A stretch of 64,000 nucleotides of DNA from Pieris napi (lineage: Eukaryota; Arthropoda; Insecta; Lepidoptera; Pieridae), in assembly GCF_905475465.1 (NCBI RefSeq), contig NC_062241.1:7688001-7752000 (forward strand). Direction: 5' to 3'. Position 1 is the first letter of the stretch; each line of letters begins with the position of its first letter. The notes under the pieces were generated by a model. The model did no database searches. It was not told the origin of the DNA and saw only the letters and a program-made list of their open reading frames with translations. This document shows, in pieces, positions 33,045 to 46,184 of the stretch. A program made the translations under genes and the position numbers.

Positions 33045-35790
33045 ATGTAATTTGTATGATGTGTAAAAAATCACCGAACTTCAATGCTTCAATGTTGCCT
33101 TAATAAAATATGAATCGCTAAACTATAGAGCATCGTGCTCTTAAATATTAGATTAAATTATAGTTGTACTCGGATTTCTCTTCCCCATACCCATTATGCA
33201 AAATTGAAATTAAATTAGCGATAATAAGAGAATGTTACCTAGGGTCGGTCAGCAGGCCGAACAATGTCGGTGCTATCTGCCGATCTACAACGCTCTCTAA
33301 ACAGACAATTTGCTTCAGAATACTGAGATAACAGCGCGAAGCGTAAAGGCTAAAGACCTACAACTGATGAATAAATTGAAAGTAGGAAAGTATTCGTTGC
33401 CATTCAAGGAAATTATTAATTGGAATTGATTTCTATATCAAAACGTCATGGATTTTAACATACGGACGTCCGAGATCGCGCTAAATCTACACTCTGAATC
33501 TTACCATTAGACCTGAGCATACTTTCACAAAACTAATGTCTTCTACGAGTATTAACATAGGCAGTATGAAGTTTTATGAGTCACATTGGAATGTGTAGTT
33601 ATTTTTAAAGATAAGGCTTTTGGTATGTGTACCATCCCTATTTGAGTCATTGTTGTGTTATTTTTGAAGGCAACTAAAGCCCGCAGGCTTCCCTTTAATC
33701 TATCCAGTTTTAATAGTAAGTGCTCGTAATTAAGTTTGCGACATGTGCATGTGCATGTGTGTGTGTAATAAAACTATTGGAATTGGCATTAGAGAGCTAA
33801 TTCCACCCAAACATTAAGTAAACAGTCTTTGACACCGTAGCGAGAGCGAGGTTATACGCGGAACATATTTTTTTTTTTCAGTCTTCTTTCCTCGTTTAAT
33901 AAATTCGTATCTTCTTTGGTTGTCTAAATAACTCTTTCCATATTTTGATCATATTACTACATAATCGTAGCTTACAATTTTTTTTATGAGGCTAATAGCA
34001 TTCTTGAATTAAAACCTGAGTTTACTAACATATAAATCCCCTGAAGAACATTAAGTATATTGGAAAATAGATAAAAATAATAAATAAGATTGTGGTAAAT
34101 TGCATATAAGTAATTACTGAAACAATTTAACGATATCGGACGAGTCGATCCATCGGCTTATTACGTTCGCAATTTTGTAATCCCAGCCCTAAGTAGATTG
34201 CTTCAAAGCAAAACGTGTTAGACAAGAGTTTAGCTGGAACATACTTTTTTTCAATGTTAAGGGATATGTGACTTTTTTTAACATTATTATAATACTGGCT
34301 AATTAGTTCTATAACTAGTTGGTTTAGTAGTTTTCTATATTACCAACTTATTGCGTTCGGCACATTTTTTGGAATAATTGGGTTTTTGTATTTCTTTTTT
34401 TGTGTATGTTGCTTTAATCCAATAAATATTTTTCTAGAGAATAGTTGTTAAAGAAAACCACATATATATGCAATAGTTGTAAAACAATTAAAGCTACCTA
34501 TATGAATTACGAAGAGTGAATTTTAGTATTTTGCTCTAAGTAAGCTGAAAGCTTTTCAATGCATAGTTAGAAAATCTCGTTTTATAACACATAAATATTT
34601 ATTGTATCAAAGAATATCGCAGACAGTACGTATTATTAGTGCAAAGATCGAAAGAATGTAATAAAAGTGTGTATTGCTTAGTTTGTAGGTTAATGGACGA
34701 GACAAATCATGCAATAATTCGACTAATAAAATTATTAGAGGAAAGGTCGGAAGTCCGGATTACTTAAAAACTTGATATAATTCTGTAATAATATGACGCA
34801 AGTAGTTATAATAGCTGTAAGATCATTGCGAAATTATTCAATTTAAATAGGAATATTTTCCATTTATGTTGAGATAACATGATGTTACGACGGGTCTTTC
34901 AACCTTTCTAAGTTTTTGTTTCAGGTAAAATATGATCGATAATTTAAAATGCTTTATGCGACGTAAATTTAAACGAGGAAAATATATTCTTGGAAACCAT
35001 AGTTCAATGATAGGGCAACAAAAACAGTTCATTGTGAAAAGCGATACTATTATGGTCGATTATTTTTATTATTATGATATAAGTTAGTGGTTCAGCATGC
35101 GATTTTCAACTGTTTGTATGTTTGAACCTTCGCTGCACCAACTATGTCTTATTTATTTTTTCTTTTCTTTGTCAATATTTACTATTTTGGCAAACCATTT
35201 AACTTAACAATCGCAAGCAAGTTAGATCTGAAAATGTGCGTCAGGTGTAGAAGAGGGATTGCCAAGTTGCCCATTAAATAAAATTATCAATATTGGTTGT
35301 CGCGCCTGAAAGAAGTGCCTTAGAGTGAACGCGCTCGAAACAAAAAGTAATAATCTTTCTTTTAAAACCCACCAGCTATATTGTACATGAATAATAAAGA
35401 GGTTGTATTAATTATACAGCTGTTGTTCTATACCTGTCAGAATACTAGGGCACGTATACAGAACCTGTTAATTTGATGCGTTGTTTTTGAGACGATAATT
35501 ATTAACTCACCTACAATTACACATATCATTTTTCTTTGCCCAATAATGATTATGCAATGTTTTGTTATTATGTTGTGCAACTTGAAATGAATGCTTGAAA
35601 ATTCGTTTTAAGAGTAAAAAGACATGGAAATAAATATTTTATATTGGATGAAAGTTGAGTTTTTATTTGTTGGCTTGGAAGTGTAATTATTTAATTTGTA
35701 CTCATTATTAATTTATACTAAAGGCACCAAGCTCGTCACATGTGAGAGTAAATAATAGAAGGAAGATTACGTGTTATCTTTAAAGCAAAT
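33045..35790. other. AT-rich stretch, nothing firmly recognised
   Basis: Contains a short GT microsatellite near 33745-33765. A back-to-back splice-like site lies at 34924/34925 (AAGTTTTTGTTTCAG|GTAAAA), weaker than the one at 60113. No exon was found. Confidence 0.35.
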
Positions 35791-35962
35791 CTAATGGTTT
35801 CAACGTGCGACTCATCACTGGGGTCGTAGGTTCGATCCTTGGCTGTGCACCAATGGTCTGTCTGTCTAAGTGCGCATTTAACACCGCACGCAACTACTTG
35901 CCTATTAGAAATGATCACGAAACAGATACAGAAATCTGAAACTAAAATGGTTGTAGCACACT
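35791..35962 (+). mobile_element. tRNA-derived SINE, truncated copy
   Basis: GTGCGACTCATCACTGGGGT, CGTAGGTTCGATCCTTGGCT, GTGCACCAATGG and AAGTGCGCATTTAACA match the SINE at 63597. The middle is deleted (CGCACGCAACTACTTGCCTA joins directly), and the tail ends near GGTTGTAGCACA. The A box region is diverged (CTAATGG). Confidence 0.75.
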
Positions 35963-36653
35963 CGGTATGTTTAGTATTATTTATTTTTTAGTAATATTAC
36001 AGCTAACATACATATTATGAAATAAAACACTCAGACAATATACAAAGCCAAAACAGATTATATAGATAAACAATATATATGAAACAGAAAACATAAGGAA
36101 GTACATTAATAGAACAAAAAAAATGAAATTTAATATTAAACAAACGACAATTAATACTTAATATTTCAAAGAAAAACTAAATTTTTACTGGTAAGTCAAA
36201 GTCTTCCCGCCTCATCAAATATTTTCTAACATCCTCTTTGGTGACCTCACCAAATATTTTCCACCTGGAAAATATCAATATTCTCATAATAAGCGTCATA
36301 GTTAGATAAAACCCGAAACATTGGAGAATTATGTACGTAAATCGGGTTCGTACTTATTTAATAAAAGTTTGACCAAAATTGGCACGCGTCACTCTTTGTT
36401 CAAAGATAGTGCACGTTCGTTATAGTACGTGACCCATAAAACCAAAGGGGAAACGTTTCACTGTAATGATTTATCGAATTAACCGTTGTTACCACCTTTT
36501 ATCGAAGCATGCATTAATCATTTGCGGTTTGTGGTGTTCGACTGCTAGTGGAAAATAGCGATATGACGCGAAAATTTCACTAAACGCCTACAAAGAGCTA
36601 ATTGTATAGTTTTCAATAGAAATTCACCGCTCCATTTCTAATTCTTAACTTAT

Positions 36654-36776
36654 TATTAACTGGCTTATTGGTTAAGGCACCAGACATACACCTAAAAGTG
36701 TACTAGCCACAATGTTGTTTTAAGTCCCTCAACACAATACATTTAATTAAGAACTTAAAAGCGTGTGATTAATTAT
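36654..36776 (+). repeat. About 124-bp direct repeat, first copy
   Basis: TTGGTTAAGGCACCAGACAT, ACACCTAAAAGTG and GAACTTAAAAGCGTGTGATT recur at 37274-37399 with around 10 percent difference. The two copies flank the retrotransposon tail at 36815-37263. Confidence 0.8.
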
Positions 36777-36814
36777 TTATATATAGAAGTTCTGTGTTTT
36801 CATACAAATTACAG

Positions 36815-37263
36815 ATTTTTATTTATTCACACTTCGTTGCAATAAAAATAAAAGAAACACATAACACAATAGATAAAAAATACAAGGGACGCAACGGACG
36901 GCCTTATCGCTAATAACCGATCTCTTTCAGGCAACCCTAGTAAGAGAAAAACTAAAAAACGGAAAACGATGAGTGCAAGTATTGTTATATAAAAATAATA
37001 TATAAAACCTTAATCTAAAGTAATACAAAACTAATTTTTAATAAAAAACTAAACACTAAATAGCTAATCTTACAGATGCATGAATAGCGAATAGCGATGC
37101 AATACAAAAGAAAAAGAAACACAAGAATTACGCAAGTCAGATTTCTATTAGATACAATTCTACACGTATAAAAGTTAATACAAAAATCCTACTCAAAGAC
37201 GTTGATAAACAGAACTCTATTTATATTGATGAATTACCATAGTTTGATATATTTTATATTTAC
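36815..37263 (-). mobile_element. Retrotransposon 3' region, copy B
   Basis: Inverted copy of 32248-33044, without the SINE. The minus strand ends GCAACGAAGTGTGAATAAAT and AAAAAT. It shares CATCGCTATTCGCTATTCA and GATTAAGGT with copy A. Confidence 0.65.
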
Positions 37264-37273
37264 TTACTTATGT

Positions 37274-37399
37274 TTATTAACTGACTTATTGGTTAAGGCA
37301 CCAGACATACACCTAAAAGTGAACTAGGCACAATTTTGTTTTAAAGTCCCTCAAGACAGTACAGAAAATTAAGAACTTAAAAGCGTGTGATTAATTATA
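37274..37399 (+). repeat. About 124-bp direct repeat, second copy
   Basis: Second copy of 36654-36776. The pair may be an unusually long target duplication or a local tandem duplication later split by the insertion. Confidence 0.8.
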
Positions 37400-37928
37400 C
37401 TATAATAACAGTATCCTAGGATCACATATACCTTATAAAAATAAACAATTGTTTCTCTTCAAAAGTTAAATAGATATGATAAATGACATGTTCTATTGTA
37501 AAATTGACGAGAAAGGACAGGTGAATAGAACGCTTTTTAACTTAACAATTAAATTGTCATCATTAAGCTCTAGTGTTAATTGTTCGAAATTCCATTGAGG
37601 ATTATAAAACTTAATTTGAATACAATAAAGGTTAGAATAGCTTAATTTTGTCACTATAATTAAACAAAGAGTGAAATGCGTGATTGAAACGTCACTTTCG
37701 AATTAGTCTTTGTTTTTTAATGCCTAAAGTAAGAATTAAAGGGTTGACATTTAGTAACTTTTTTTTGTATACAATAGCTTATTTGAGTTTCAACATAATT
37801 AATTAAAAGCTAACAAGTAAATTCACATTTAGACATATACAATTTGAACAGATAACAGTTTTATATGTTAAAAAATATGGCATACATTTTAAATGGATTT
37901 AAGAAGATAATAAACGTTCTTCTTCTTC

Positions 37929-38110
37929 TTATAGTGCCATCTTCTTGCGAAGGTTGGCGATCATCATAGCTAGTTTGATTTTAAATGCCGCGCTTCTAAA
38001 CAATGACTTGGTGCTTTGACCAAACCATTGTCTTAAGTTTTTCAACCAGGACGTGCGTCTGCGCCCTGCGGCCAGGTCTCCTTCAGCCTGCCACTTTGCC
38101 TTGTATGATT
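37929..38110 (-). pseudogene. LINE reverse transcriptase C-terminus
   Basis: The minus strand reads GRRRTSWLKNLRQWFGQSTK, then SLFRSAAFKIKLAMMIANLR and KKMAL with a stop at 37929-37931. The RRxxSWLxNLRxWFG ... LFRxA ... MIANLR pattern is the C-terminal tail of RTE-like LINE reverse transcriptases in insects. Upstream, the expected IQGKVAG segment is in a different frame and contains a TGA, so the copy is frameshifted and dead. A short AAG/TTC tract follows the stop. Confidence 0.75.
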
Positions 38111-38749
38111 AGTTGAAGGAGCTCATATTTTTTGGAGTTACGTAAAACGTGTCTGAAATACTCAAGTTTCTTTTTCTTAACCGTCATAAGCACTTCTTTG
38201 TTCTTCTGCATTGTGTCCAGCACAGTTGTATTTCGTATTTCGAAAATATAATAAACGTTACTTTGCGTATAGTCAAAATTCTTCTCTTTACTTACTTTGT
38301 TATTAATAAAGTTTATTATTATTACTGCTGCTGATAACGTAGTACTGATTCAGCAGTTCATTGTTATAGCGATGGTATATCATATATACCTAAAAGGTTG
38401 ACGGTAGTATTTTCTTATATTTAAAAAAAATAATTTATAAGCAAATGCTATTCGTTTGTGTTGTACAACATGTAAATTTAAAAAAAAAATTAACATCTCT
38501 ATAATTAACACGACACCGAATACAGCGTATAATAGTGACAGACTGAGACTGTGTAGTGTGTACTATAAGTCTGTTTGACCTACTATTTTATTAGTAGCAA
38601 TAAAGGAGAATGGTCATAGCTCATCTTGACAATGCTAATCCAGTTCATAAATAATTGGAAACCTTTACCGCCTCATAGTATCCTTAGTAATAAATTATCA
38701 CATCTTAATGAATTAATAATTATGCTATTGTTCACTTTATAGTTAAGGG
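38111..38749. other. AT-rich stretch, possibly more decayed LINE
   Basis: The segment directly beyond the reverse transcriptase remnant (38111-38235) could be the decayed upstream part of the same minus-strand element, but no readable frame is left. Confidence 0.3.
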
Positions 38750-39079
38750 TATATATGTCACCGTAAAATTGTAAACACCGTTAGATTGTAATATATCTCG
38801 CGAGATTGTAAACTGTCGAAAGATTGTGAACCTCAACGAACTGCTTACAATTTAAGGTATTATTATTCGGTAGTTATATGAATTTGTTGGGAAGTAAAAT
38901 TAATCTGTAATTGACCAAAGAAGTTTGAATGATAACTAAGTTAGTGTAGTACAATCTACCGAATAATAATACGTTAAATTGTAAGCAGTATGCTGAGGTT
39001 CACAATCTTTCGACAGTTTATAATCTCGCGAGATAGATTACAATCTAACGGTGTTTACAATTTTACGTTAACATATATA
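38750..39079. mobile_element. TIR element with long arms and CTCGCGAG palindromes
   Basis: TATATATGTCACCGTAAAAT and TGTAAACACCGTTAGATTGT at the left match the reverse complement of the right arm for about 120 bp. TCTCGCGAGA occurs within each arm. The arms close on TATTATTATTCGGTAG. It has no coding potential. The edges lie in AT repeats, so the exact target duplication cannot be told. Confidence 0.8.
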
Positions 39080-41197
39080 AGGTAGTTATGGTACTCAACT
39101 ACATACAAACTTTCGCCGGTTTCTGTATGTAGATACCCAGTTACGTACGTACCAAATTTTATTCAATTCCGTTGAGCCGGTCAGCTTTGTTAAAGTACTA
39201 CATGTGTATATAAACTTTTGGATTTAGATAATTGTGACATAAATTTATATTATTATTATTGGCTAATACGTCCAAATTTAAGCTAAAAGTGTCAATTCGA
39301 ATTGGCTATAGGTACTATCGATGCAAACATAGAAGATGCTTGGGAAATGTCGACCTGAGGTTTTGCAGCATCCTCTATTTGCTAAAATATAAACTTATTT
39401 AGAATTTGCCATATTGCAGGTAAAAATTATAACTATGAAGTATCTCGCTGCATCTCTTACATATTCTGAACCGATGAGAAGAAAGAAGTAAGAAATTGTT
39501 TAAAGGGCTTTGTAAAAAGTTTTTGATTATTACCTTATATATTTATTACGATAAAGTAATTCTTTTATATAAATTATACTTTATTGTATGTTCTCGTAGA
39601 ATCTGCTGCATGAATTTCGTGATAGCGTTACGTAAAATATTCATAAAACTCCACGATTTTGGAGTAAATAGTGAAAGCTTAATGGATTCTGCATCACGAG
39701 ATGGACTTTAAATGCACGTTCTTAGTTGCCCTTAAGTAGATTAAGTTAAAGCAAATTACTTATATATTTTCCGTGGCATATTTATACTACATATTGCAAT
39801 ATAATACTTCAAACATGTGACATGCACTCATGTAAAATTTGATTGTATTGAATGTGAATGGATTCTGTTTTAAAGGGATACCCCCTTATTACACGGAGCC
39901 CTCAGTGTGTGCACTAGTACCTCTAATGACTCCGCGGGACACTTGTTCACTCGCAGATGGCGATCAAGGTTCGTGCGCACGCGCCGACGATAACGCGTTC
40001 GCCGCGATTTACACTACGATAATGCACTGAACGATTAAATTCAGGGCTGTCGACAGGGTTTTAATTTTATCGACTGTTTACTTGTTATCAGATAAGAATT
40101 TAAGTCCAATTAACCTTAAAGTTAAAGTAATTTCTGAAATATCAGACAATCAACGCATGTTTTCTGGTATTTCAATTCAGCCACTTCTAAATAATGCGTA
40201 AGATACTGTTTTGTGAATATACTTATTTTAATAAAAGCTATAGTTTAAGCAGAGTGAAAACCCTGAAATCATGCGTGGGAATATAGAGCTGACATTAAGG
40301 TAAAAGTTATTAGCTGCGTATTCTTGCCTTCTAATGAGTTTCCTATGATGTAAGAATACCATAGAGTAACATCGATAAATGTCAAAGCAATAACATTAGT
40401 TTGCGTGCTCTTTTTACTTACGAACTATTTCCGGTAGCAAAACGCAGTGGTAGGGTGTTTTAATATGTTGGCATCATATGACGAAGGATAAAGGGATAAA
40501 GTATTATATAATATAGTACACTAATATATATCCTTTAGAGCCTTATTTAGAAAGCCTCAAATAACTATGAAAATTTTTCTACATTTTGTCTTTGGAAAGA
40601 AGAATGTGACAAATATGAGTAATACGGATCTTTCGTTGCTATTAAAATTACCTATTTGACTCTCATTAAAAAACCGTAACACAACAATCCGATGTCAACA
40701 ACGTAACATCAAGCGTCCGTCTTGAGAAACTAAACGATTGCGTTGGCTGGAATACTAAAAATCTCCAGGAGTCTTTTCTAGTTCTTTCAATATCCTTAGC
40801 GCAGATGTCGAAACTTGAAAGTTACCTACACTTAATATTGCTATTGGAATCGCTAATGTTATTAGAATCTTCACAAGTTACAAATAAAGACTATACTTTT
40901 TAAGTTAAAGATAGTACCCTAAATAAAGTAATACAACTTTCTATATTTTGTTTCTTACAATGCATTCTTTATTTCTTTAATTTAAAATTTTGAAAAGGCT
41001 ACTTATCACGAGTTATAATAACGAAGGTCACTTTTAAATAACTGTTTTAAAAGTCACATTAAGGGCAAATTGCATGCAATATTTTAAGACTTTCTCTTGA
41101 TATGTTTACTGCTTTTGCTCTGTTTCTAAATACTTATGATTATAAGTGTAGACACCACACGCTATAAGTTACAACTCGGAATGAATTTTATTTAATA
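39080..41197. other. AT-rich stretch, nothing recognised
   Basis: A GC-richer open frame at 39839-40030 has no splice sites or motif I trust. The segment 39605-39650 resembles 41930-41975 (GCTGCATGAATT ... AAATATTCATAAA), so both may be scraps of one repeat. Confidence 0.35.
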
Positions 41198-41235
41198 CTA
41201 GCTGTTGACTCCGCGTCAGTGTTGGGACTCACAAC
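41198..41235 (-). mobile_element. Helitron 3'-end fragment
   Basis: A|CTAGCTGTTGACTCCGCGTC is the characteristic minus-strand Helitron end. No matching TC end is found nearby. Confidence 0.45.
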
Positions 41236-41269
41236 CCGGCCGATAGCGCATTAAAATCTCGCCTTTACA

Positions 41270-41578
41270 CAGTGGCAATTATACCATCTGGGGCCCGTGG
41301 CCAATTCTTTTGATGGGGCCCTATCAGTAAAAATCGTCATGTTGTTTAATTTTAATAAAATGCGAGATTTCAACGTTGTATATGTCCCACTAATGGCCAT
41401 AGCCCATAGGCCTCCTCTCTTAGGCGAGAGAGAATGGTCTGTAGTCCCCGCGCTAGCCCAATGCGTATTGGAGACTTCACATTCATCAATAGAACATAAT
41501 ATCTCTTGGGCAGGGGCCCTCTTGGGTCTGGGGCCCGTGGGATTTTGCCAGCACTGCCACCCTATTGTTACGCCACTG
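41270..41578. mobile_element. hAT-like non-autonomous element
   Basis: Left end CAGTGGCAATTATACC and right end (reverse complement) CAGTGGCGTAACAATAGG. Flanks CCTTTACA (41262-41269) and GCTTGACA (41579-41586) agree at 6 of 8 bases, as expected of a decayed 8-bp target duplication. GGGGCCCGTGG occurs near each end. The long frames on both strands here are inside the element and not genes. Confidence 0.5.
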
Positions 41579-41586
41579 GCTTGACA

Positions 41587-42504
41587 TGAATACGGTGAAA
41601 CCGGTATGACTAAAAAATAGAAAATGATGAAAATCGAAAACACAGAAGGCCGATCTTTCCATGAAAAATTGATCGGTGAAACTGCAAAAATAATAACATA
41701 AAGTATGTATTGCAATCTTAGGTCAATACCGATATAAGGGTTAAAAGCCATAAATTATTATTATTAGCATGCGTGACTTCATTGACATGGAAACGGAAAT
41801 ACAATAAATTAAAGTCATTCAGGAATAAAGCATTCTACTTAGCAAAGAATTTTCAACATCGGTGGTCCTTAAGTCCTTAATTATAATACCGTCTTCGTTA
41901 CCGTGTTTTTGTCATATAGTTTTTGAAAGCTGCATGAATTACATGATGACGTTTCGCGAAATATTCATAAATAAATATTCGTTACTTATTAAGTATAAAC
42001 TACTACACATTTTTAATATGTTAAATATTATGAACCAGAACAAGTTTGGAAGTGATAGGGAATTGATCTAATAGTTGTCAAATGAATGTGACTTTTGAAT
42101 GATCCAATCGTGATCTCATTTGTCAGAATTAATCATGTGGAAATCGTTTTGGGTACTTAATGAGTTATTTTGTAATCGTTAATATTAAAACAAGTTAAAC
42201 ACATACAATATTAGTTATACATTTACAAATTGAGTACAAATTTATACAACATTAGTAAATTAGACATTTAGCTAAAAGTCTGTATAACGATAAACATTTA
42301 AGATCGTGATAGGGTTCTTTAAGTATTTATAACTGAAATGCCTAGTTAATTCATGCTGAAGATTAGAGACGACCTAGAACAAATTACGGTGGGCACGAAA
42401 CAATGAGGAGGTGAGGGTCTGAATTGAAAATTATCTTTTAGGTCAAGTGCCGTGGAAATTCTTAGGTGATTTAGTTTAGTAGATAGTAACCACTATGGAA
42501 TAGG
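41587..42504. other. AT-rich stretch, nothing recognised
   Basis: No exon or RNA gene. 41930-41975 resembles 39605-39650. Confidence 0.35.
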
Positions 42505-42812
42505 ATGGATATTTGTGTCTGTTCCATTACATAGGAAGTAGGGAATCGATCACACACCTCGACGTCCGTCGTTCCATAACTGAGCGTTTTCTAAGGCAGT
42601 TTTTGCCGCGCACCACCACTATGTGGAACCAGCTGCCCACTGAAGTATTTACGAACCAATACGACTTAGGGTCCTTCAAGAAAAGAGCGTCCCAATTCTT
42701 GAAAGGCCGGCAACGCACTTGCAAGCCTCCTGGCATAGTGAGCGTCCATGGGCGGCGGTATCACTTAACATCAGGTGAGCCTCCTGCCCGTTTGCCTCCT
42801 ATTACATAAAAA
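42505..42812 (+). pseudogene. Non-LTR reverse transcriptase C-terminus plus 3' tail
   Basis: The frame contains TTTMWNQLPTEVFTNQYDLG and SFKKRASQFLKGRQRTC, then HGRRYHLTSGEPPARLPPIT and a stop (42807-42809), followed by an A-run. The WNxLPxxVFxxxYDLxxFKxRxxxxL pattern is the C-terminal end of CR1/Jockey-type LINE reverse transcriptases common in Lepidoptera. The open frame covers the last 100 codons or so. Everything upstream, including the polymerase core, is missing, which is the usual 5' truncation. It is the best preserved of five related tails in the window (others near 2344, 3470, 25847, 59414). Confidence 0.8.
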
Positions 42813-42815
42813 AAA

Positions 42816-45800
42816 ACCACTTAACTACAGTTGCATGAAATTCGCCCGTAATACGCCGTCTGTCGCGGTCTGTCCGTAAGTCTGAGAAGAAAATTATTGT
42901 GATATACTTGTCTTCTTTAAGGCCCATTTTTGGGTATGTCCTTAAGAAATTAATTTGATTGGAATATAGAAACAGTTATTATTTAATATAAGTAACTCCG
43001 ATTTACATGTTTATGTACAAAAATCAACACAATTTCAGTGTTTGTAAAATTTTGCAAATTAATTTATCCATAATAAAAATTTGTTTATTGAATTTGCTAT
43101 ATAAAAGAGAGGGTGACCTACATAGTTCCACAGCTGATAAATTTTCTGCTAATTCTTGAATTCTGCTTCTGGGACAGATAACTCTTGATATGTATAATAC
43201 AAAATACCTCAAATAATTAAAAACAGATAGTTTTTAGGTATGGTTACAAAGTTTGCGTTCATAAACAACAAACACATCATAACGCACTTCCTTATCCCGA
43301 AGGTTGTCTTGATGATACAAGGCATTATACTCCGACCACAATTATATATAGAAATTTGTATTTACGGAAAATTATTTACTAATTAATTATATGTAATTAA
43401 AATATACAAGGAAAATTGATCTAGGCAATTTAGGAAATACCATTAGTGTTTATATTTAGTCTATGCACAATAATTAAAAATGATGCAATATCGGAAAGCG
43501 GAAAAATTAAAGTCTTCCGACCAAAACAAATAGATAGCAATAATTGCACCGTGGAATGTTTGAAAATATTCGTTATGCTATCTTTGTTGCATTTTTCACA
43601 ATACATATACAATGAAATTCACAAAAAATCGTGTCTTTTATATAATGTCTTTATTTTTTTAAATTTTAATTAAAATTATAACAAAAACAATAACAATGTT
43701 TTTATCTAATATATTCTGGAATATTTTTAAGTAATATATTCCTACAATATTGTAATTCATAAGGAACCTTGTGTTGTGTTTTCACAATACAATTTTAAAA
43801 TACATATTACATAACATATTTGAGGCTTAGGTATATAAATAAGGTGACGAAACCTTTCACTAATCGACAAATATAAATGATATGGTCAATATAATTGTAA
43901 AACAATTAGGATTAATTAAAAATATGTATTCGTAAATTTGCTTCACCTATATATTCTAAGTAATATCCAGCCTCCAGCTTCAAAAGTAATATCTCAAAGT
44001 GCTGTGAATGTTAGAATCTTATAATTAACTTTCATAAAGTAAGGCACGAGCCAGTGATTCAAAACACAGGAAATTTGAGGTAAACAAATATTTCGGTGAA
44101 ATTGCTTTCTACGCTGTATTCAGATAAATGCATTCGACTGCAACACGCCTATGAAAATCAACTTAGAATAGATTAAGCTTTGTCATTCGATATTGAAATG
44201 AATTGTCTTTTATTTAAGGTTCAGTTCAGTTTGTTTGTTGGTTTGTAGCGTGAAATTGTAGTTCAAATTATATGTTGTAATGGGCAAGTGATGAAACTGG
44301 GAAGCTCGGACTGTTTGACGTGTGCCGCTCGGAAGATTGATGGCCTTTGAAAGACAATAGTCAAGTTTGTGGAAAGGATTAGGCATAAAGACAATATCCG
44401 TTATAAAAAAATATTTTATTGCTTATTATTGACACAATTAGATTAGTCATATACATTTGGTGAATATAATTTATGAGTTACATTTAGATTAATTTTTTTA
44501 TGTTTTAAAGCATGGCGTTTAGTCATATAGTACAGAACCTGGATTATTTTTTTTGTATTATTGATTAAGTGAGAGTTAAAGAGACCGCAATCTCATTTTT
44601 TCTAATACAGGTTTCTCACTAACCCGAGTTTCTAGCTTACAGAGTTACAGAAGGGGTCTGTCCCACTTATCTATAGAGGTAGAAATATGACGTAATTAGA
44701 AACAAAATACGTGTATGTATGGTTATTACAAGTTTATTGTAGTAGCTGTTTAATTTAACATAAATGTTTAACATAATTAATAACAACATTTACTTGCAAA
44801 AATCTGTTGGTCTTTTGCGATTCTGTTTTAAATTTTGTGTATGTTTTTCAAGTTTATAAATTCTATGAATATGGTTTGATCAACCGCCGCATATTCATAA
44901 AATTTGTGAAGCGTCTCCAATGCCTTTAAGCTACTGCTGTTTATGAACTGTATTAAGCTTGACAAACAAGTCGGTACGCACAATTGGCTATTATAGAATA
45001 GAGGTCCTCGAACTATAGGTAACAAAACAATAACAGACGCACATTTGGATATCTCTAATAGAGGTTCACGCGTGACAAATGACTTATACAGGTTTTATAT
45101 TTCTCGCTCATAGAGGTTTTAGGAAGACAAAATGATGGGACTGGATGGGATGGGAAAACCACTATAAATTAATGATTGTTTGTGGTGATCATATAATATT
45201 ATGACTATATATAAAATCTTTTAAGTTATATTAAGTGTAAAAAGATCAAGATACTGATTATGAATTAATCCATCAAGTGAGGCAGAAATTACGATTCTTG
45301 AAATGCCAACATCGTATCGGATTACGGCGGCAATTCATTATGAAGTAATTAGGTATTCATTCGGTTTTTACTGACTTATAAAAGAAGGTTTTAGTGCTTA
45401 AAACAAATAAGCTTAAAGTTTAGGTTAGTTTATAGGTTTTAACTTTAAGTACCATTAATTAATTACTAAGCCTATATATCTTATTTAATTCATATAATTA
45501 TTTAAAGGATGCCGATTTAATTTATTAAAAAAACACGTGTCTTTAATTGATAAGTGAATTATCTTAACTTAAAATTGTTTTTATTTGCTGTAGATTTTTC
45601 AGCGATAAAGTCAAACTTTCTAAGATCAACGTCAAAACCAACGAAAGTAAATCGCCGTTATAAACTAAATATAATTAAAAATTACTTACGTAAGCTAATT
45701 AATACACTTATCTTGGCATTCTCTTTTTATCCATGCAATATCGGCATTATTATACGAGTTAGTTGTCGCGTGCGGAAATACCTGTTTTCCGTCAATCATT

Positions 45801-46184
45801 GAGGCATTTTTGTAAACGTCAAACCAGTTCCTATCTGTTCACACTAGCCATCTGATAGTTGGCATATGTTACGGCCAGGTGCTGCAGGGAAAATAAGAAA
45901 TTAATACCTAAGCAACACTTACAAGGATTCCGTACTGATACAAATATAGTATTAACATCCTCATTTAAAATGTATGTGTCAATGGTCTTAGAGTTTTTCT
46001 ATTCCTGTTGAAAGATAAGGCGTGCAAGGCTGAATATTGTCTTGCATAAGTCATGAAGGGTTAATGTCACCGTGTATTGAAAAATATGGTAATTTTTTTG
46101 CATCGGTAGTCATGAGATTTGGCAGTCTAGACAAACAGCCGGACAATGCCGTTTCAGGCATTTGTTCTGCGTAACCCTAAACAG
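42816..46184. other. AT-rich stretch upstream of the promoter, nothing recognised
   Basis: No exon, RNA gene or repeat family was identified. Reading frames at 43024-43212, 43430-43673, 44828-45025 and 45554-45802 have the composition of chance openings. Confidence 0.4.

Noticed and set aside
33740..33770. GT-rich tract
   Set aside because: A short simple-sequence microsatellite with no further structure.
39839..40030. GC-richer 63-residue frame
   Set aside because: No acceptor or donor fits the open part and the peptide resembles no family known to me.
41251..41751. 166-residue minus-strand frame, longest in the window
   Set aside because: It lies mostly within the hAT-like element. The opposite strand is open for 95 codons too, pointing to GC-rich repeat sequence and not a gene.
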